Source: Notospermus geniculatus
Taxonomy: Eukaryota; Nemertea; Pilidiophora; Heteronemertea; Lineidae
Length of the DNA stretch: 64,000 nucleotides
Assembly (NCBI GenBank): GCA_002633025.1
Contig: NMRB01001015.1
Location: 35,210 to 99,209, forward strand
Reading direction: 5' to 3'
Part shown: one piece after another, positions 29,901 through 41,500 of the stretch
Layout: each line of letters begins with the position of its first letter
Numbering within the stretch: the first letter of the stretch is position 1
Position numbers and translations under genes: made by a program
Notes under the pieces: model-generated
Told to the model about the DNA's origin: nothing
Seen by the model: only the letters and a program-made list of their open reading frames with translations
Databases searched by the model: none

Positions 29901-31532
29901 TTGACAGTTGTAACCGTACGTGAATTACCATTTCCTTTAATCTCCTATTGCGATGATAGCCCGGTAATTTGGCTTAATAATGTCACCTTTCCCCACCCAC
30001 GGTATCACACGACCTTCCGCAGTTCCGCGTTTTGTCGTGTGCAGTATATGGGATACCATTACAGCACAAAAGTGTTTGTAATTCGTTAGCGGACTCGCAA
30101 TCGACAACTCTTCATTTTTCCAAGTGCCAATGTCAATTGCAGACATCTCATGTGTTACCTGCAATCGTTTTTGAAATTGTTTGACATGGGATCGTAACGT
30201 TTTCCCTCTGTCGTCCCTTTCAGCTTAGTCCCTTCCGGCCTGACCTAATTCCACACCAGTATATGGGACCGTTTGGTTGGTTTGTCAATTGGATGAATAC
30301 CACATACCCTAGTGTGGTATTTGGAATGTAAGTAGAGGCCTTCACTATTGCCTATCGGTCTCTTGACTGGCTGGAGATTTTTTAGTTTGGAACCTGATCA
30401 GTTCGAGTCACCAGGTCTACACTGTTCCACTGACCCGGTCAGAATAAAAACAGGTTAGAGTGTCCACTAAAAAGAATCGAACTTTGCTTCTTATAATCTT
30501 TTCAGATTTGTGGTAGCATATATCCTACATATCGGAGAAGCCTGCTATGCATTCACTCTATGTCAGTAAGTAAACCATGGATGGCATCCTAAGACTACAG
30601 GAATGTCGCTCAGCTCAGGATGCATGGAACCAGTGATCCGTAGCGGCGTTCTAATGTACAGACTACATGTACTTGATCTGTGCCCGTGACGAGTCCAGTC
30701 GAAGTTAAAGGGACCCTAGAGGCAGCTTGCTATTGGGCTACTAACAGTACTTGCACGACGCAACAGATGGCACTAGTAACCCTGAACTCATGAATTATAA
30801 ATCAAATGTTGACATAGACGACATTCTACTTCAAAAATGATGCCCAATTTGGATTCTGTGTTAGTAATCATATCAGTATGCACTAAAAGTTACCTTTCAC
30901 TGTCTGTTATTTTTCAGAAACAAGATGATTGCAAGCCCAGCCAAGTGGAAATGGACCTTGCAGACTCTTGTCTTTGGAGTTGCTTCTTTGTTGATGCTTC
31001 TCAAATATCAACCAAAGAAACAATCTTGAATTCGGACCAGTATTTTATGAGACAATCAAGATACATGATAATTAATTATACCGGTGTGGCATTATTAATT
31101 AGCAGATGTTAGGAAAAGATATCGAGCGGTCGAACCAAATACGTTAAAAACACAGAGCAAAACATCGAAATAAGGCCGCGTCTTGAAGAAACGTCGAACA
31201 AAATAAGTTACAACTGCTCACAGCGCCTCCAAGTGGCGAAAGTTTGCAGGTTTCTCACGACAGCACCAGATCAGGGACCTTATTCACAAAGCTCCCGTAG
31301 CTTTAAGGGTACGCAAATCCTTTGTCAGGCTGATAGTGAACAATAGGTTGTCCGCAAAAGGACAATAGTTTCTGCACTCCCGTAAGTTACGGGAGCTTCG
31401 TGAATAAGGTCCTACCAGGACTTTGTTGTGGGTCCAAGGTACCTCGTGTACACGAGGCAGTCAGTTTTTGTCAAGATTGTAAACGAACTTACCCAACGCC
31501 GTGACGACTAGGAACATCAAACGAACAAACAT
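26917..31532 (-). CDS. Secreted C-type lectin with Thr-rich mucin tail
   Basis: Three-exon model: 31493-31532 (signal peptide start MFVRLMFLVVTAL), 28904-29084, 26917-27967. Phases fit (40+181+1051 bp) and close on TAG for 423 residues. Exon 2 and the start of exon 3 form a C-type lectin domain: WNGHYYRFFPEERTWSEAN with Cys, then NVWIGLSYDKGSSWSD, GGNGGNCIHLW, WKWISTECWRKYAFICK. The canonical EPN/QPD sugar triad and WND motif are not visible, so Ca-dependent sugar binding is doubtful. About 250 residues of TTTTTEPTT-type repeats follow, expected to be heavily O-glycosylated. A GT donor overlaps the terminal codons (AAAG|GTACGT), so further 3' exons cannot be excluded. TMEM254 lies antisense inside intron 1. 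The signal exon is the least certain part. Confidence 0.72.
26935..27750. repeat. Mucin-type PTS tandem repeat
   Basis: Coding minisatellite on the minus strand. Units of about 23-28 residues alternate between endings of QTTSTAV and QATTTSV type, each opening PTTTTTEPTT. This gives a higher-order dimeric pattern. Confidence 0.85.
28667..28881. repeat. GGATCC-family element with large internal palindrome (lectin intron 2)
   Basis: Ends AGGCGCGGATCCA and TGGATCCGCGCCTGA flank two facing arms (GCTCGCAATAACTTGCGACA and complement) with C/G runs. One unknown base is at 28866. Confidence 0.75.
29298..29673. mobile_element. Mutator-like non-autonomous element with ~100-bp TIRs
   Basis: The left arm starting AAACTCCCTACGCAGTTGTG and the right arm ending CGCAGTTGTGTACC (as reverse complement) match over about 100 bp with few mismatches. 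They are flanked by an 11-bp direct repeat AGTTGTTTCCT at 29287-29297 and 29674-29684. Long TIRs with a 9-11 bp duplication point to MULE-type elements (inference). No transposase is inside. It lies about 150 bp upstream of the TMEM254 ATG. Confidence 0.75.
29820..31029 (+). CDS. TMEM254: TMEM254-like small membrane protein
   Basis: Four exons: 29820-29915, 30224-30327, 30506-30565, 30918-31029. Phases are continuous and close on TGA for 123 residues, the usual size for the family. Hydrophobic segments: WQILIIFGLTVVTV near residues 20-33, FVVAYILHIGEACYAFTLC in the middle, and TLQTLVFGVASLLMLLKY near the C-terminus. The MGPFGWFVNWM and HIGEACYAFTLC stretches match the family core as I remember it. 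Function is unknown in any species. The gene sits antisense within the predicted first intron of the lectin gene. Confidence 0.85.
31274..31413. repeat. Inverted-repeat MITE (GGACCTTATTCAC)
   Basis: GGACCTTATTCACAAAGCTC and GAGCTTCGTGAATAAGGTCC are inverted ends. A diverged relative lies at 25800-25940 and shares the inner GTCAGGCTGA-AGTGAACAA core. Confidence 0.75.
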
Positions 31533-32698
31533 GTTGAAAACAGAGAACCCGTCCAATCCGAATCGGTTGCTGATGAAAATATGAACTGTAACTCCTGATA
31601 AGGTGTAGAACCTGACGACAAGGCTTATCGAAGTCTGACATAAAAAATTAACCAGTCCGCCCGAAACATACTGCGGCTGCATGGGGCTAACAAGTTAGTG
31701 GAGTTGCTTGCGTCACCTGGCGCGCATTTTTGAAACCTCTCATGTATCAGTTCGTAACAATGGTGCTATGGCCTTTTTTTGTCAATAAATTGCGATCAAA
31801 TACATGTACACTCCAGAAATTGGTAGTTTGCTCGTATGATTTTTACTCGTACTGACCACGCCCTCCTTAGAACAATACGAAAGTGATGCCCGTTACCTGG
31901 CCAGAACCACTTCCCCATTATTCTGAGGTGAACAGTGTCGGTCTTCTGATTGTTGCCGGCAGATCTCGGTGATAATTCTGACGACCCTGTTTTGTGGAAA
32001 AAGCGACTGCACTGCCACCTTTTGTGACCATTCCTTCCGCTCAAGAAATCATGTCTTCTCAATGTCGCTCCCGACCTCGCACACACGAAGTGTACGAATT
32101 CGGGAGCGACAGTAAGATGACCTGATTGTTGTCCGACTTTAATGACCACCTGTGACATCAATATCCGCAGAGCCCTCCCTTTAGAAATAATCGCCGGGTG
32201 TATCCCTGAATAAGCAAAGGATCGGCCAAAGAGAAAATGACGAAATACACTTAACCAGCAATCTGTTGACGTGTCACATGACATTCGGAACTTCCGAAGG
32301 CAACTGCTCGGCAATTTCCGTGACGACTCGCATTTCCCCTCGGACACAATTCCAAGGCAGCCATCTTGAACGCGCAACGATTGCTGCCCGTTTGTGAGAA
32401 TTCAGATGCGGTCGCCTCATCACACCTGCGCATGAACTAAATAGGTCACATAAAAACGTTGCGTTATTGATCAATAATTGGCAGATTGGGTGAGATACCG
32501 GTAAGTTTATATATAATATGCCTCAACTTCTCGAGCAAGTACGGTTGAACATCTTAACGGGCCAAAATTCGGCGAAAATAGTCCCACGGCGGTCACGTGG
32601 GTTTGATGATAAACAACATGGCTGCCTTGGACTTGTGTACGAGGTGAAATGCGCCGCCCAATGACAGATAGCAGTTCGCCTCAGGTAGTTCCGAATGG
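31533..32698. other. Intergenic, part of a duplicated flank
   Basis: No gene is supported. The segment near 32045-32120 (CTCGCACACACGAAG within inverted GGGAGCGACA arms) reappears at about 37104-37190, showing that flanks were duplicated with the GPCR genes. Confidence 0.5.
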
Positions 32699-34183
32699 TC
32701 ACATGAGAGTGCTTTGTTGTGCGGTTTTCCTAAAAGCAGAGCAACACATCTGCTTCAGTGTTCGCCTAAACGGTTTGCCGACAGAAACATAAATAACAAA
32801 ATTCATGGCGTTATTTAGGAAAAATAAAACATTCGTTCCTTGGTCAAATAACGTCTTGTTGTAGGAAAGATTAGAATGGGGAACATAATAGCGAATGAAA
32901 CCCAATAAGGCCCTGATGAGGCCTGGGATACGGAGTAGGATGAATACGTTCACCACAGCTAAAATAAGGACGGTGCTACTATCTGCCCCCTTTGTCGTTT
33001 GTCTCGTTGTTTGAAGCCCATCCTGCCCTCGGTGTCTTCTCCTAAGGGCAAGAAGGATCGCCACATTCGCTACAATTATAACTGTCATGGGGAAGATATT
33101 TATGACTACCCAACTGGCTAGGACGTACCCACGGTAGGCATGTGTATAAGCGTATTTTCTATACCGAAGGTTAAGTTCGTACCTCCCGTTCCTCCGCAAG
33201 ACCCATTCTGCAGTGGATACGCACATTGAGGGTAAAAAGAAAAGAAAACAGAAAGCGAACGTGGCCAACGTTGCTATTTTAGCATATCGCAGGGTGTTCA
33301 TTGCCTGGGCTTTCATGGGATGGCAAATGTGTATATATCTGAAAACAAAATCGCACGCTAACGAGATGTCCAGCAAGGCCTTATATGCCCTCATGGAACA
33401 AAGGAATTTAGCGCACATGTAGGCCTACATAAAAGATGTATGTTCTTATGAATGCCTACACTCTCTAAAACGATCTACTAGTATTTCACAGCACAACCCT
33501 ATGTGTACCCGTGATAATGAGGAACCCGCACAACCTTTTGTCCCGACAGGGCGGCGCTGTGAGCGGTCCGAACGAAAACGGAAAGACGTAGGCTACTAAT
33601 TGACCGTGTCATTTTTGTCGGCTCGATAAGCTACTCACTGTCAAATTTTCTGCTAAAAAAAGTGTCTTGGCGTTCAAGTCGGTTTTGTTTGAATGCCGTG
33701 GGCGCTGAATTGCCAAATCAAGCGATTTTGGTCAAGAATGTCTTGCAGTACAGTGTTCCAGTCTCAATCTGGCGGACCGTATACTTACCTGTCTATAGTT
33801 ATAATCAGTACCACGTACGTCGCCTCTGTCTCGATAATTCGGATACCCCTTTCGATAAAGTACAACAAGGTCCATACGGTTTGTGCATATGGCAGCACTC
33901 GCAATACATTTAAGTTAATGATTAAATCACGTTGGCCGGTAAATACCAAACACCACATGAGGACAGATAGGTCTGCCACAGCCAACGACTTCAAAAGGAA
34001 ATTGGCTGAGGTTTTGATTTTCTGTTTCCTGAACACAGCCAGAGAGATGCCATTACCGATGGATCCAAATAGACAAATCGCGTGAATCAGGATTTTGATG
34101 ATGATTTTAGATAGGAGTGGGTGAAATGTTTGTTTCGTTTCATTGACCGCAACGGACGTCGTCGCATCTAAAACGTAGTCCAT
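32699..34183 (-). CDS. Rhodopsin-family GPCR, tandem copy 1
   Basis: Seven-transmembrane receptor, probably for a peptide ligand. Two coding exons, 33789-34183 and 32699-33338, give 344 residues. TM1 has GSIGNGISLAVF and TM2 has LKSLAVADLSVLMW. The TM3 end ITIDRYIHICHP carries a DRY motif whose Arg codon is split by the intron (AG|A). TM6 reads VLILAVVNVFILLRIPGL. TM7 ends NAMNFVIYVSVGKPFRRTL, where NFVIY replaces NPxxY as in many invertebrate peptide receptors. N-terminal NET is a possible glycosylation site. The MDYVLDAT start was chosen to match the other two copies; an upstream in-frame ATG exists. Confidence 0.88.
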
Positions 34184-34463
34184 TTTGCTATGAGTTTGAG
34201 CAGAGCTGGTTGTATAGTTGTAACTTCGGGTAGCAGAAATTGAACAATAAGCCATGTAGCCGACGGGAATTCATTCATTCCGTATGTCCCACTACAGAGT
34301 TTCCGGTGCTAGTGGCGACATTACGTAGACAAAAATATACATCTCCTAGGACCTTGTTAAAGCAATCTTTTCTTTGGTGAAAAGCAGACGACATTTAGGA
34401 AGGAAGTAAAGAATAAGTTGATGAAAACATCGTCGTCCTAGGTTGAAAGAACCGCTGTGTAAA

Positions 34464-34805
34464 AGGCCCGTTTATACACAGCACGACCGCGACTGCGACC
34501 GCGACACCGACCGCGGCAGCCGCTGTGTATAAACGAAAACGTCGTGGTCGCCTAAAAATATGCCAGGGCGCATTGATGTTCACACTACAAAAAAAGTGTC
34601 GCGCGGCATTTTCAAAAAATTCGCTCTGGAGGCAATCTCTGCGGCATGCCGCGCGACCAAAATTTTGGTCGTGGTCGCGGTCGCGTTGTGTATAAACGTT
34701 CCCATTCATTTTACATTTGATCAATTCGATGCGGCTGCCGCGGTTGGTGCCGCGGTCGGTGTCGCGGTCGCGGTCGCGGTCGCGCTGTGTATAAACGGAC
34801 CTTAA
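34464..34805. repeat. Inverted-repeat element (GTTTATACACAGC)
   Basis: Ends AAGGCCCGTTTATACACAGC and GCTGTGTATAAACGGACCTT are inverted. Internal solo ends and GGTCGCGGTCGCG simple repeats suggest nested copies. Confidence 0.7.
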
Positions 34806-35556
34806 GAGTTCATCCGTTGGTCATCTTTTGTTCTGAACACCGCCAAGAGAAATATTGCTGCTTGACACCAGCCTAATGTGACGTACAGCTTCATACCACA
34901 CATCTTTTTATTTGATTGGCAAAAACGCTTGAGATATTCAAGCCTATAATTATGGCCCTAAAAAAGCATACATGGAATAAATCATTCGACTGTAACATTT
35001 TTCATATATAATTATGTACATGAAAATAATTTTCGTGGCATATTATCTCTGTTTACCGGTTTCTATGCACGACGATTCGTCCTGGTCGAACAACCAGTGC
35101 GGACACTTTTTCTGGTGCTGGACTTCTTCTACACTGCGAATGCCAATTCATACTTCTCCGCTTTGCGCTTTGCGTTTGTCCGTTCCCTGTGTTTATGTAT
35201 GGTACCAACAATAAAATTTACTTTTTCTACCACGGACTCACATAGGAAACGGACAAGCGCAAAGCGCAAAACACAAAGTATGAATCTACCATTAGGCCCT
35301 GCACGCAAAGAAGAACCCCCATAAGAAAACGGAGCAAAGCATCGCAATAAGGTCGCGCCATGAGGTCCTTGACGCGGTGCAACAGCAGGGACGTAAATTC
35401 GAACAAAGTGAGTTGTAGCAGCTCACAGCGTCTCCAAGTGGCGGTAGTTAGGTTCATGGACCACAGCAGAGGGCCGCTGTGTGTCCAAGAAACCTCGTAT
35501 GTTTCCGTCATCGCAGCGGAGGCAGTGAGTTTTTGTCAAGATTGAAACCAACTTAC

Positions 35557-35596
35557 CCGACGCCGTGACGACTAGGAACATCAAACGAACAAACAT
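35557..35596 (-). other. Second copy of signal-peptide exon (MFVRLMFLVVTAS)
   Basis: Forty nucleotides from ATG to a GTAAGT donor, matching 31493-31532 except near the 3' end (Leu to Ser). Flanking sequence is also duplicated (31464-31578 versus 35528-35645). It could be an alternative first exon of the lectin gene or a relic. Confidence 0.5.
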
Positions 35597-35829
35597 GTTG
35601 AATTGAAAACAGAGAACCCGTCCAATCCGAATCGGTTGCTGATGAATGAACTGAAACTCATGATACCGTACGAACAAATATAAAACATCACGACATGGTT
35701 AATTACCCAAGCCGAGCCGAGCATAAATATTAAAGGAGCACGGCATTGGATCTCAAATGCGTTATTTGACTGCCGACGTAGAGGGAGCCTATGGGCGGTA
35801 TTTTCCGCCAAAATCTCAGCGCGATAATT

Positions 35830-36002
35830 CAAAGAGGGAATAGTTCACAGAGGGAATATTTGACAGAGGGAATAGTTGACAGAGGGAATATTTCACAGAG
35901 GGAATAGTTGACAGAGGGAATAGTTCACAGAGGGAATATTTCACAGAGGGAATATTTGACAGAGGGAATAGTTGACAGAGGGAATATTTTACAGAGGGAA
36001 TA
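35830..36002. repeat. 16-bp minisatellite abutting the gap
   Basis: About ten tandem units of GAGGGAATAKTTSACA, alternating ATAGTTG/ATATTTC forms, run directly into the 536-bp gap. The array is probably longer than shown. Confidence 0.9.
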
Positions 36003-36538
36003 NNNNNNNNNNNNNNNNNNNNNNNNNNNNNNNNNNNNNNNNNNNNNNNNNNNNNNNNNNNNNNNNNNNNNNNNNNNNNNNNNNNNNNNNNNNNNNNNNN
36101 NNNNNNNNNNNNNNNNNNNNNNNNNNNNNNNNNNNNNNNNNNNNNNNNNNNNNNNNNNNNNNNNNNNNNNNNNNNNNNNNNNNNNNNNNNNNNNNNNNNN
36201 NNNNNNNNNNNNNNNNNNNNNNNNNNNNNNNNNNNNNNNNNNNNNNNNNNNNNNNNNNNNNNNNNNNNNNNNNNNNNNNNNNNNNNNNNNNNNNNNNNNN
36301 NNNNNNNNNNNNNNNNNNNNNNNNNNNNNNNNNNNNNNNNNNNNNNNNNNNNNNNNNNNNNNNNNNNNNNNNNNNNNNNNNNNNNNNNNNNNNNNNNNNN
36401 NNNNNNNNNNNNNNNNNNNNNNNNNNNNNNNNNNNNNNNNNNNNNNNNNNNNNNNNNNNNNNNNNNNNNNNNNNNNNNNNNNNNNNNNNNNNNNNNNNNN
36501 NNNNNNNNNNNNNNNNNNNNNNNNNNNNNNNNNNNNNN
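36003..36538. other. Assembly gap (536 N)
   Basis: Run of N beginning within the 16-bp minisatellite. Confidence 1.
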
Positions 36539-37711
36539 TATATCCAGGTTTGATGATTTTTTGTAAAAAGAATTTTAAAAAGCACTGGTTAGTATTTCAA
36601 ATTGATTATTTTGACTCGTGCTGCCACCTATACTTAGTCCAAGATTCCTGGATTAGCAACCGAAGCTGATTCCAGGGGTTAGTGAGCGAGTGGTCCGAGG
36701 TTGTCTGAGCGAACTATACCCCTGGGGACGAGGTTGCGCCGAGGCCGCGATGATGTTCGCAACAAACCATGCTAACTATTCGTTTGAAATTGCTCTAATA
36801 CTCAAACAACTTCGTGTTTTGGGAGTATTAAATGGCCTTTTAGGCATATATAATGTTTTTGAGCCATCGAAGAACGAAATATTGTGTGAAACAAACATTT
36901 TGGCACGCTGCCAGCGGTTGACCAGAAATTTTGGTCAGGTCGTAGCCCTTGCCAGAGATACCTTCGGATGAGGTAGATCTGGGAACGAGATTGCCACTTC
37001 ATGTAGGCCTATATACATTAAAGCAAAAATAGATTAATATTTCATAGCAGGCAGGTTTGCAGACCATTCCTTTTTTATTATTGCAGAAATCGGCGGTCTT
37101 CTGAGTGTCACTCTCGAACTCGCACACACGAAGCGTGGGAGTTCGGGAGCGACACTACGATGACCAGATTGTTGTCTGCCTGGATCTGCTTTGAACACAA
37201 GGTGGGGACGGAAGATGACGACGAAATACTCTTCAACAATTGAGGAGCCTGCAACTTATATCCCGACAGGTTGGCCCTGCGACCGAAGACGTCGTAAACA
37301 GAACAAACAACGTAGTGTCATGACTCCTTGACGCAGTGCAACAGGGACGAAACGTCGAAAAGGATACAACTGAGCGCCCCCAAGTGGTGGCGGACAGAAG
37401 TTGGCTGTGCCGCAGCAGGATCACTGTTTGTATTAGGCCTATTGTCACGAGTTGATTTGACCCATTGTGAATACATGTAGTTGTTTATGTAATAGTATTT
37501 TGGGGATAGATTCGGTTTGGGCAGACCAGACTGGGTGCAGAGAGGGAAGGTTGTGGGTAAAATGTGACGTGTTGAGAGAAGTGTAATTAAAATACATCGA
37601 CGTGATCTATTTGGAATCGTCGGTCGTTCGTTCGTTCGTTCGTTAAAGTCCCTCACCAACAACACCTCTGGTTGCATTCAAGTGTCACAGGAGACTGAGC
37701 TGTTCATGGCG
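36539..37711. other. Intergenic
   Basis: No gene is supported. There is a (TTCG)n run at about 37624-37645 and a duplicated flank near 37104-37190. Confidence 0.5.
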
Positions 37712-38845
37712 CTAAATCCCGTCAACAACGTTACTACTTTTTCTAACAGCAGAGCAACATATCTGCTTCAGTGTTCGTCTAAACGGTTTGCCGACAGAAA
37801 CATAAATAACAAAATTCATGGCGTTATTTAGGTAAAATAAAACGTTCGTTCCTTGGTCAAACATACTCGTGTCATATGAAAGACTGGTCGCGGGAAAATA
37901 ACTTCGAATGAATTTCAATAGGGCCCTGATGAGGCCTGGCATACGGAATAGGATGAATACGTTCACCACAGCTAAAATAAGGACGGTGCTACTGTCTGCC
38001 CCCTTTGTCGTTTGTCTCGTTGTACGAAGCCCATCCTGTCCGCGGTGTCTTCTCTTGAGGGCAAGCAGGATCACCACATTCACTACAATTAAAACTGTCA
38101 TCGGGAATATAGTTACGACTACCCAACCGGTTATGGTGTATCCAGCGTAGGCACTAGTATAAATGTAGTCTCTGTTCCGGAGGAAAAGTTCGTACCCTCC
38201 GTTTCTCCACCTGAGCCACTCGCCATATGGAGCGCACAACTCGGGTAAAAAGAAAACGGAACAGAAAATGGATGTGGCCAGCGTTGCTATTTTAGCATAT
38301 CGTAGGGTGTTCATTGCCTGGGCTTTCATTGGATGGCAAATGTGTATATACCTGAATTGGCAAATTCAGAAATTTCGATTAAAATTTTTTTGACAGCAGC
38401 ATTGATTTATTGACTTCAAACGTTGATGATCTATAGGCCCTACTTACCTGTCTATAGTTATAATCACGACCAGATATGTCGCCTCTGTCTCGACAATCCG
38501 TTTGCCGCTGGCGATGAAATAAAACAGTGTCAATACGGTCACTGCACGTGGCATCAGTAGCAAAGCAAATATATTACCGATCAGATCACGTGAGCCTGAA
38601 ATCACAAGACGCCATAAGAGTGACGACAGATCTGCCACAGCCAACGCCTTCAGAAGGAAATACGCTGACGACTTGATTTTCTGTCGTCTGAACACAGCCA
38701 GAGAGATGGCATTGCCGATGGATCCAAATAGACAAATTATGTTTATCAGGATGACAGTGATAACTTGAAACAGGGGAGGATAGTAGTACGTTTGTTTCCT
38801 TTCTTTGACGGTGTCGGACGTCGTCGCATCTAAAGTGTCATCCAT
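37712..38845 (-). CDS. Rhodopsin-family GPCR, tandem copy 2
   Basis: Exons 38448-38845 and 37712-38351 give 345 residues. Architecture and intron match copy 1, including the split DRY Arg codon (AG|G). TM1 is GSIGNAISLAVF, TM2 LKALAVADLSSLLW, the DRYIHICHP loop is kept, and TM7 NAMNFVIYVSVGKPFRRTL is identical. Extracellular loop 2 (GEWLRWRNGGYELFLRNRD) differs most from the other copies, suggesting different ligand preference. Start MDDTLDAT. Confidence 0.88.
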
Positions 38846-40129
38846 TTTGTTTTTAGTCCGATGAGTTTGAGCAGAGGTTCTTTTTGACTACAAACACACA
38901 TATATCAAGAAACAATGATTTCCAAATGAAAACATTGTTAAAAGCAACCTTTTCTTTGGTGAAAAGCAGACGACATTTAGGGCGCAAGTCACAGGGAAGT
39001 AAAAAAAGAAGTCGGTATGCAAGCATCGTAGGCCTCGTCGGTTGAGGGAATCGCAAAGTTTGAAAGAGTTCATCCGTTGGTCATCCTCCGTTCTGAACAC
39101 CGAGCACGGGAGAAGTACTGGCTTGATGCCACGCTTATTATGTAACGGTACCTCACCAGACAGTTTTTATTTGATCGGTAAAAACGCTTAAGATATTCAA
39201 GCCTATAATTATGGCCAGTGCGTGTTGCAAATACTTCACAGCACCGTAGTGTATTAAGCGATCCGAGATTGCACCAATTAGCCCGGCGGGCTTATGGTTG
39301 GTACGTAGGACCCCCTACGTACATAATTCTAGCTACATGTAAATCATATATCTAGTATAACTCAAGACAATTTTTCTAATTCGAAGGCATTGAACCAGCA
39401 AGGAAAGAGAATACAATGTACTGACACCACCAAACGATGCCAAATAGAATCTAGTGAATAAGCACACATATAATACTGTAGCTATAGATTAGAGAGAACC
39501 CCTGAGCTTTGCAAATCTACTGACCACGCCCCCCTCAGAACAATGCGCAAGTGCTGCCCCCATTATCTGGTCAGAACCACTGCATCATTATTCTCAGTTG
39601 AACATGGAAACGGTCTAAATCTCTTGTCGACAGACGTCGGTAGGCTACTACTGACAAATATGTTGTTTCTTCTTTGTGAAACCTGCAGAACTACCGCCAC
39701 TGGGAGGCGCTGTGAGCGGTTGTACCTTTTTTACTCGATCTCGTTCGTGTTGCACTGCGTCAAGGACATCATGACTGTTTTCGATGTCTTCGTTCGCAGC
39801 GCCGACATGTCGCGATAAAAAGTTGTACTGGTTCCTCGGACTAAACAAAGCAGCATGACCACTGAGTGGCCAATTTCTTAGTCGTGAGTGATTTAGCAAG
39901 GCGTGGACTATAATGATGACGACGGGATACATTTCAATCTTGTCTTAAGGTCTCGGGCCACTTGTGCGTTTTGCGCTGCGTGATGCGTCAAATCTTTTGT
40001 TATTTTCCGCCGTTCTGCTTCCTAACAAAAGATTTGACGCATCACGCAGCGCAAAACGCACAAGTGGACCCCGACCTTTACTGGTCACATGAGATGCTTT
40101 GCTCTGCTGCACTATCCTTCTTAACAAGG
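38846..40129. other. Intergenic with family-A MITE
   Basis: No gene is supported. The 5' flank of copy 2 resembles that of copy 1. A full family-A palindromic MITE sits at 39947-40078, just downstream of GPCR copy 3. Confidence 0.55.
39947..40078. repeat. Inverted-repeat MITE, family A (second full copy)
   Basis: AAGGTCTCGGGCCACTTGTG and CACAAGTGGACCCCGACCTT ends flank two facing AAAAGATTTGACGCATCACG arms. Shares its interior with 4626-4760 and 5030-5105. Confidence 0.75.
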
Positions 40130-41500
40130 TTACTTGCTTCTCCTAACAGCAGAGCAACACATCTGCTTCAGTGTTCGCCTAAACGGTTTGCCGACAGAAA
40201 CATAAATAACAAAATTCATGGCGTTATTCAGGAAAAATAAAACATTCGTTCCCTGGTTAAACAATCCTTCGTCAAAGGTAATGTTAGAATTGGGAACAGA
40301 ATTGCGAATGAATTTCAATAAGGCCCTGATGAGGGCTGGGATACGGAGTAGAATGAATACGTTCACCACAGCTAAAATAAGGACGGTGCTACTATCTGCC
40401 CCCTTTGCCGTTTGTCTCGTTGTTTGAAGTCCATCCTGCCCTCGGTGTCTTCTCCTAAGGGCAAGAAGGATCGCCACATTCGCTACTATTAAAACTGTCA
40501 TCGGGAATACAGTTTTGACTACCCAAGCGACGACGACATAACCGTTGAAGGCCTCTGTGTAAGTGAAGTCCCTTTTCCGGATGTAAAGTTCGTAACGTCC
40601 GTTTCTCTGCAAGACCCAGTCTCCATACTCTCCGCACCACTCGGGTATAACGAAAAGAAAAATAAAGATGGTCGTGGCCAACGTTGCTATTTTGGCATAT
40701 CGCAGGGTGTTCATTGCCTGGGCTTTCATTGGATGGCAAATGTGTATATATCTGAAAACAGAGTCAAACCCTCAAAAGATATCCACCAAGGCCTTGGTTA
40801 CCCTCGTGGGGTAACCATGACTAGGCCTAGGCCTACAACAAACTACATCAGTGTACAGGATGTGTACCTATTCGTACGTGCACACAACCATTTAGTGAGT
40901 TTGAGATCAGGGACTTATCACTGATCCTTATACGTATACGGATAGATTTCTGTACAACGAGGACAAATTTTGTGTACATTTCGATCCGTATACGTATAAG
41001 GATCCGTGATAAGTTGCTGATCTCAACCTCCCTAATCACAATGTGGACCCCCTTTATTATGGATGCATGGCTACATATCATTGATGCTGTTGCCTTACTT
41101 ACCTGTCTAGAGATATAACCACCACCAGATATGTCGCCTCTGTCTCGATGAACCGGTTACCGATTGCAATGAAATACAACGATGCCCATGCAGTTCGTGC
41201 ATATGGCAACACTCGCAGTGCATATACATGAGTGATTAAATCTCGTTGGGCTGTAATCACAAAACGCCACATGAGGACCGAGAGATCTGCCACAGCCAAC
41301 GCCTTCAGAAGGAAATAGGCCGAGCTTTTGATCTTCTGTCGTCTGAACACAGCCAGAGAGATAACATTGCCGATTGACCCAAGAAGACAAATCACGTGAA
41401 TCAGGATGGTGATGATAATCTTATTCCGGAGACGATTGGACGTTTGTTTCGTCTCCATGACAACGGCGTCAGCCGTCGTCGAATCAAAACTGTCATCCAT
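40130..41500 (-). CDS. Rhodopsin-family GPCR, tandem copy 3
   Basis: Exons 41103-41500 and 40130-40751 give 339 residues. Same fold and intron position as copies 1 and 2, with ISLDRYIHICHP. The C-terminus is shorter (CCSAVRRSK). The TM5-TM7 coding sequence is nearly identical to copy 1 (LRRRHRGQDGLQTTRQT), while the N-terminus and extracellular loop 2 are divergent. This pattern suggests gene conversion of the 3' half or selection on the ligand side. Start MDDSFDST. Confidence 0.88.

Larger units (their letters stand above)
34184..35829. other. Intergenic, TIR element and duplicated flanks
   Basis: Contains the inverted-repeat element at 34464-34805 and 5' flanking sequence shared with copy 2 (AAAAGCAGACGACATTTAGG near 34380 and 38963; TATTCAAGCCTATAATTATG near 34940 and 39195). 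It also holds a second copy of the lectin signal-peptide exon (35557-35596). Confidence 0.55.

Noticed and set aside
36690-36971. 93-codon plus-strand frame after the gap
   Set aside because: No domain or splice support; lies in a region with duplicated non-coding flanks.
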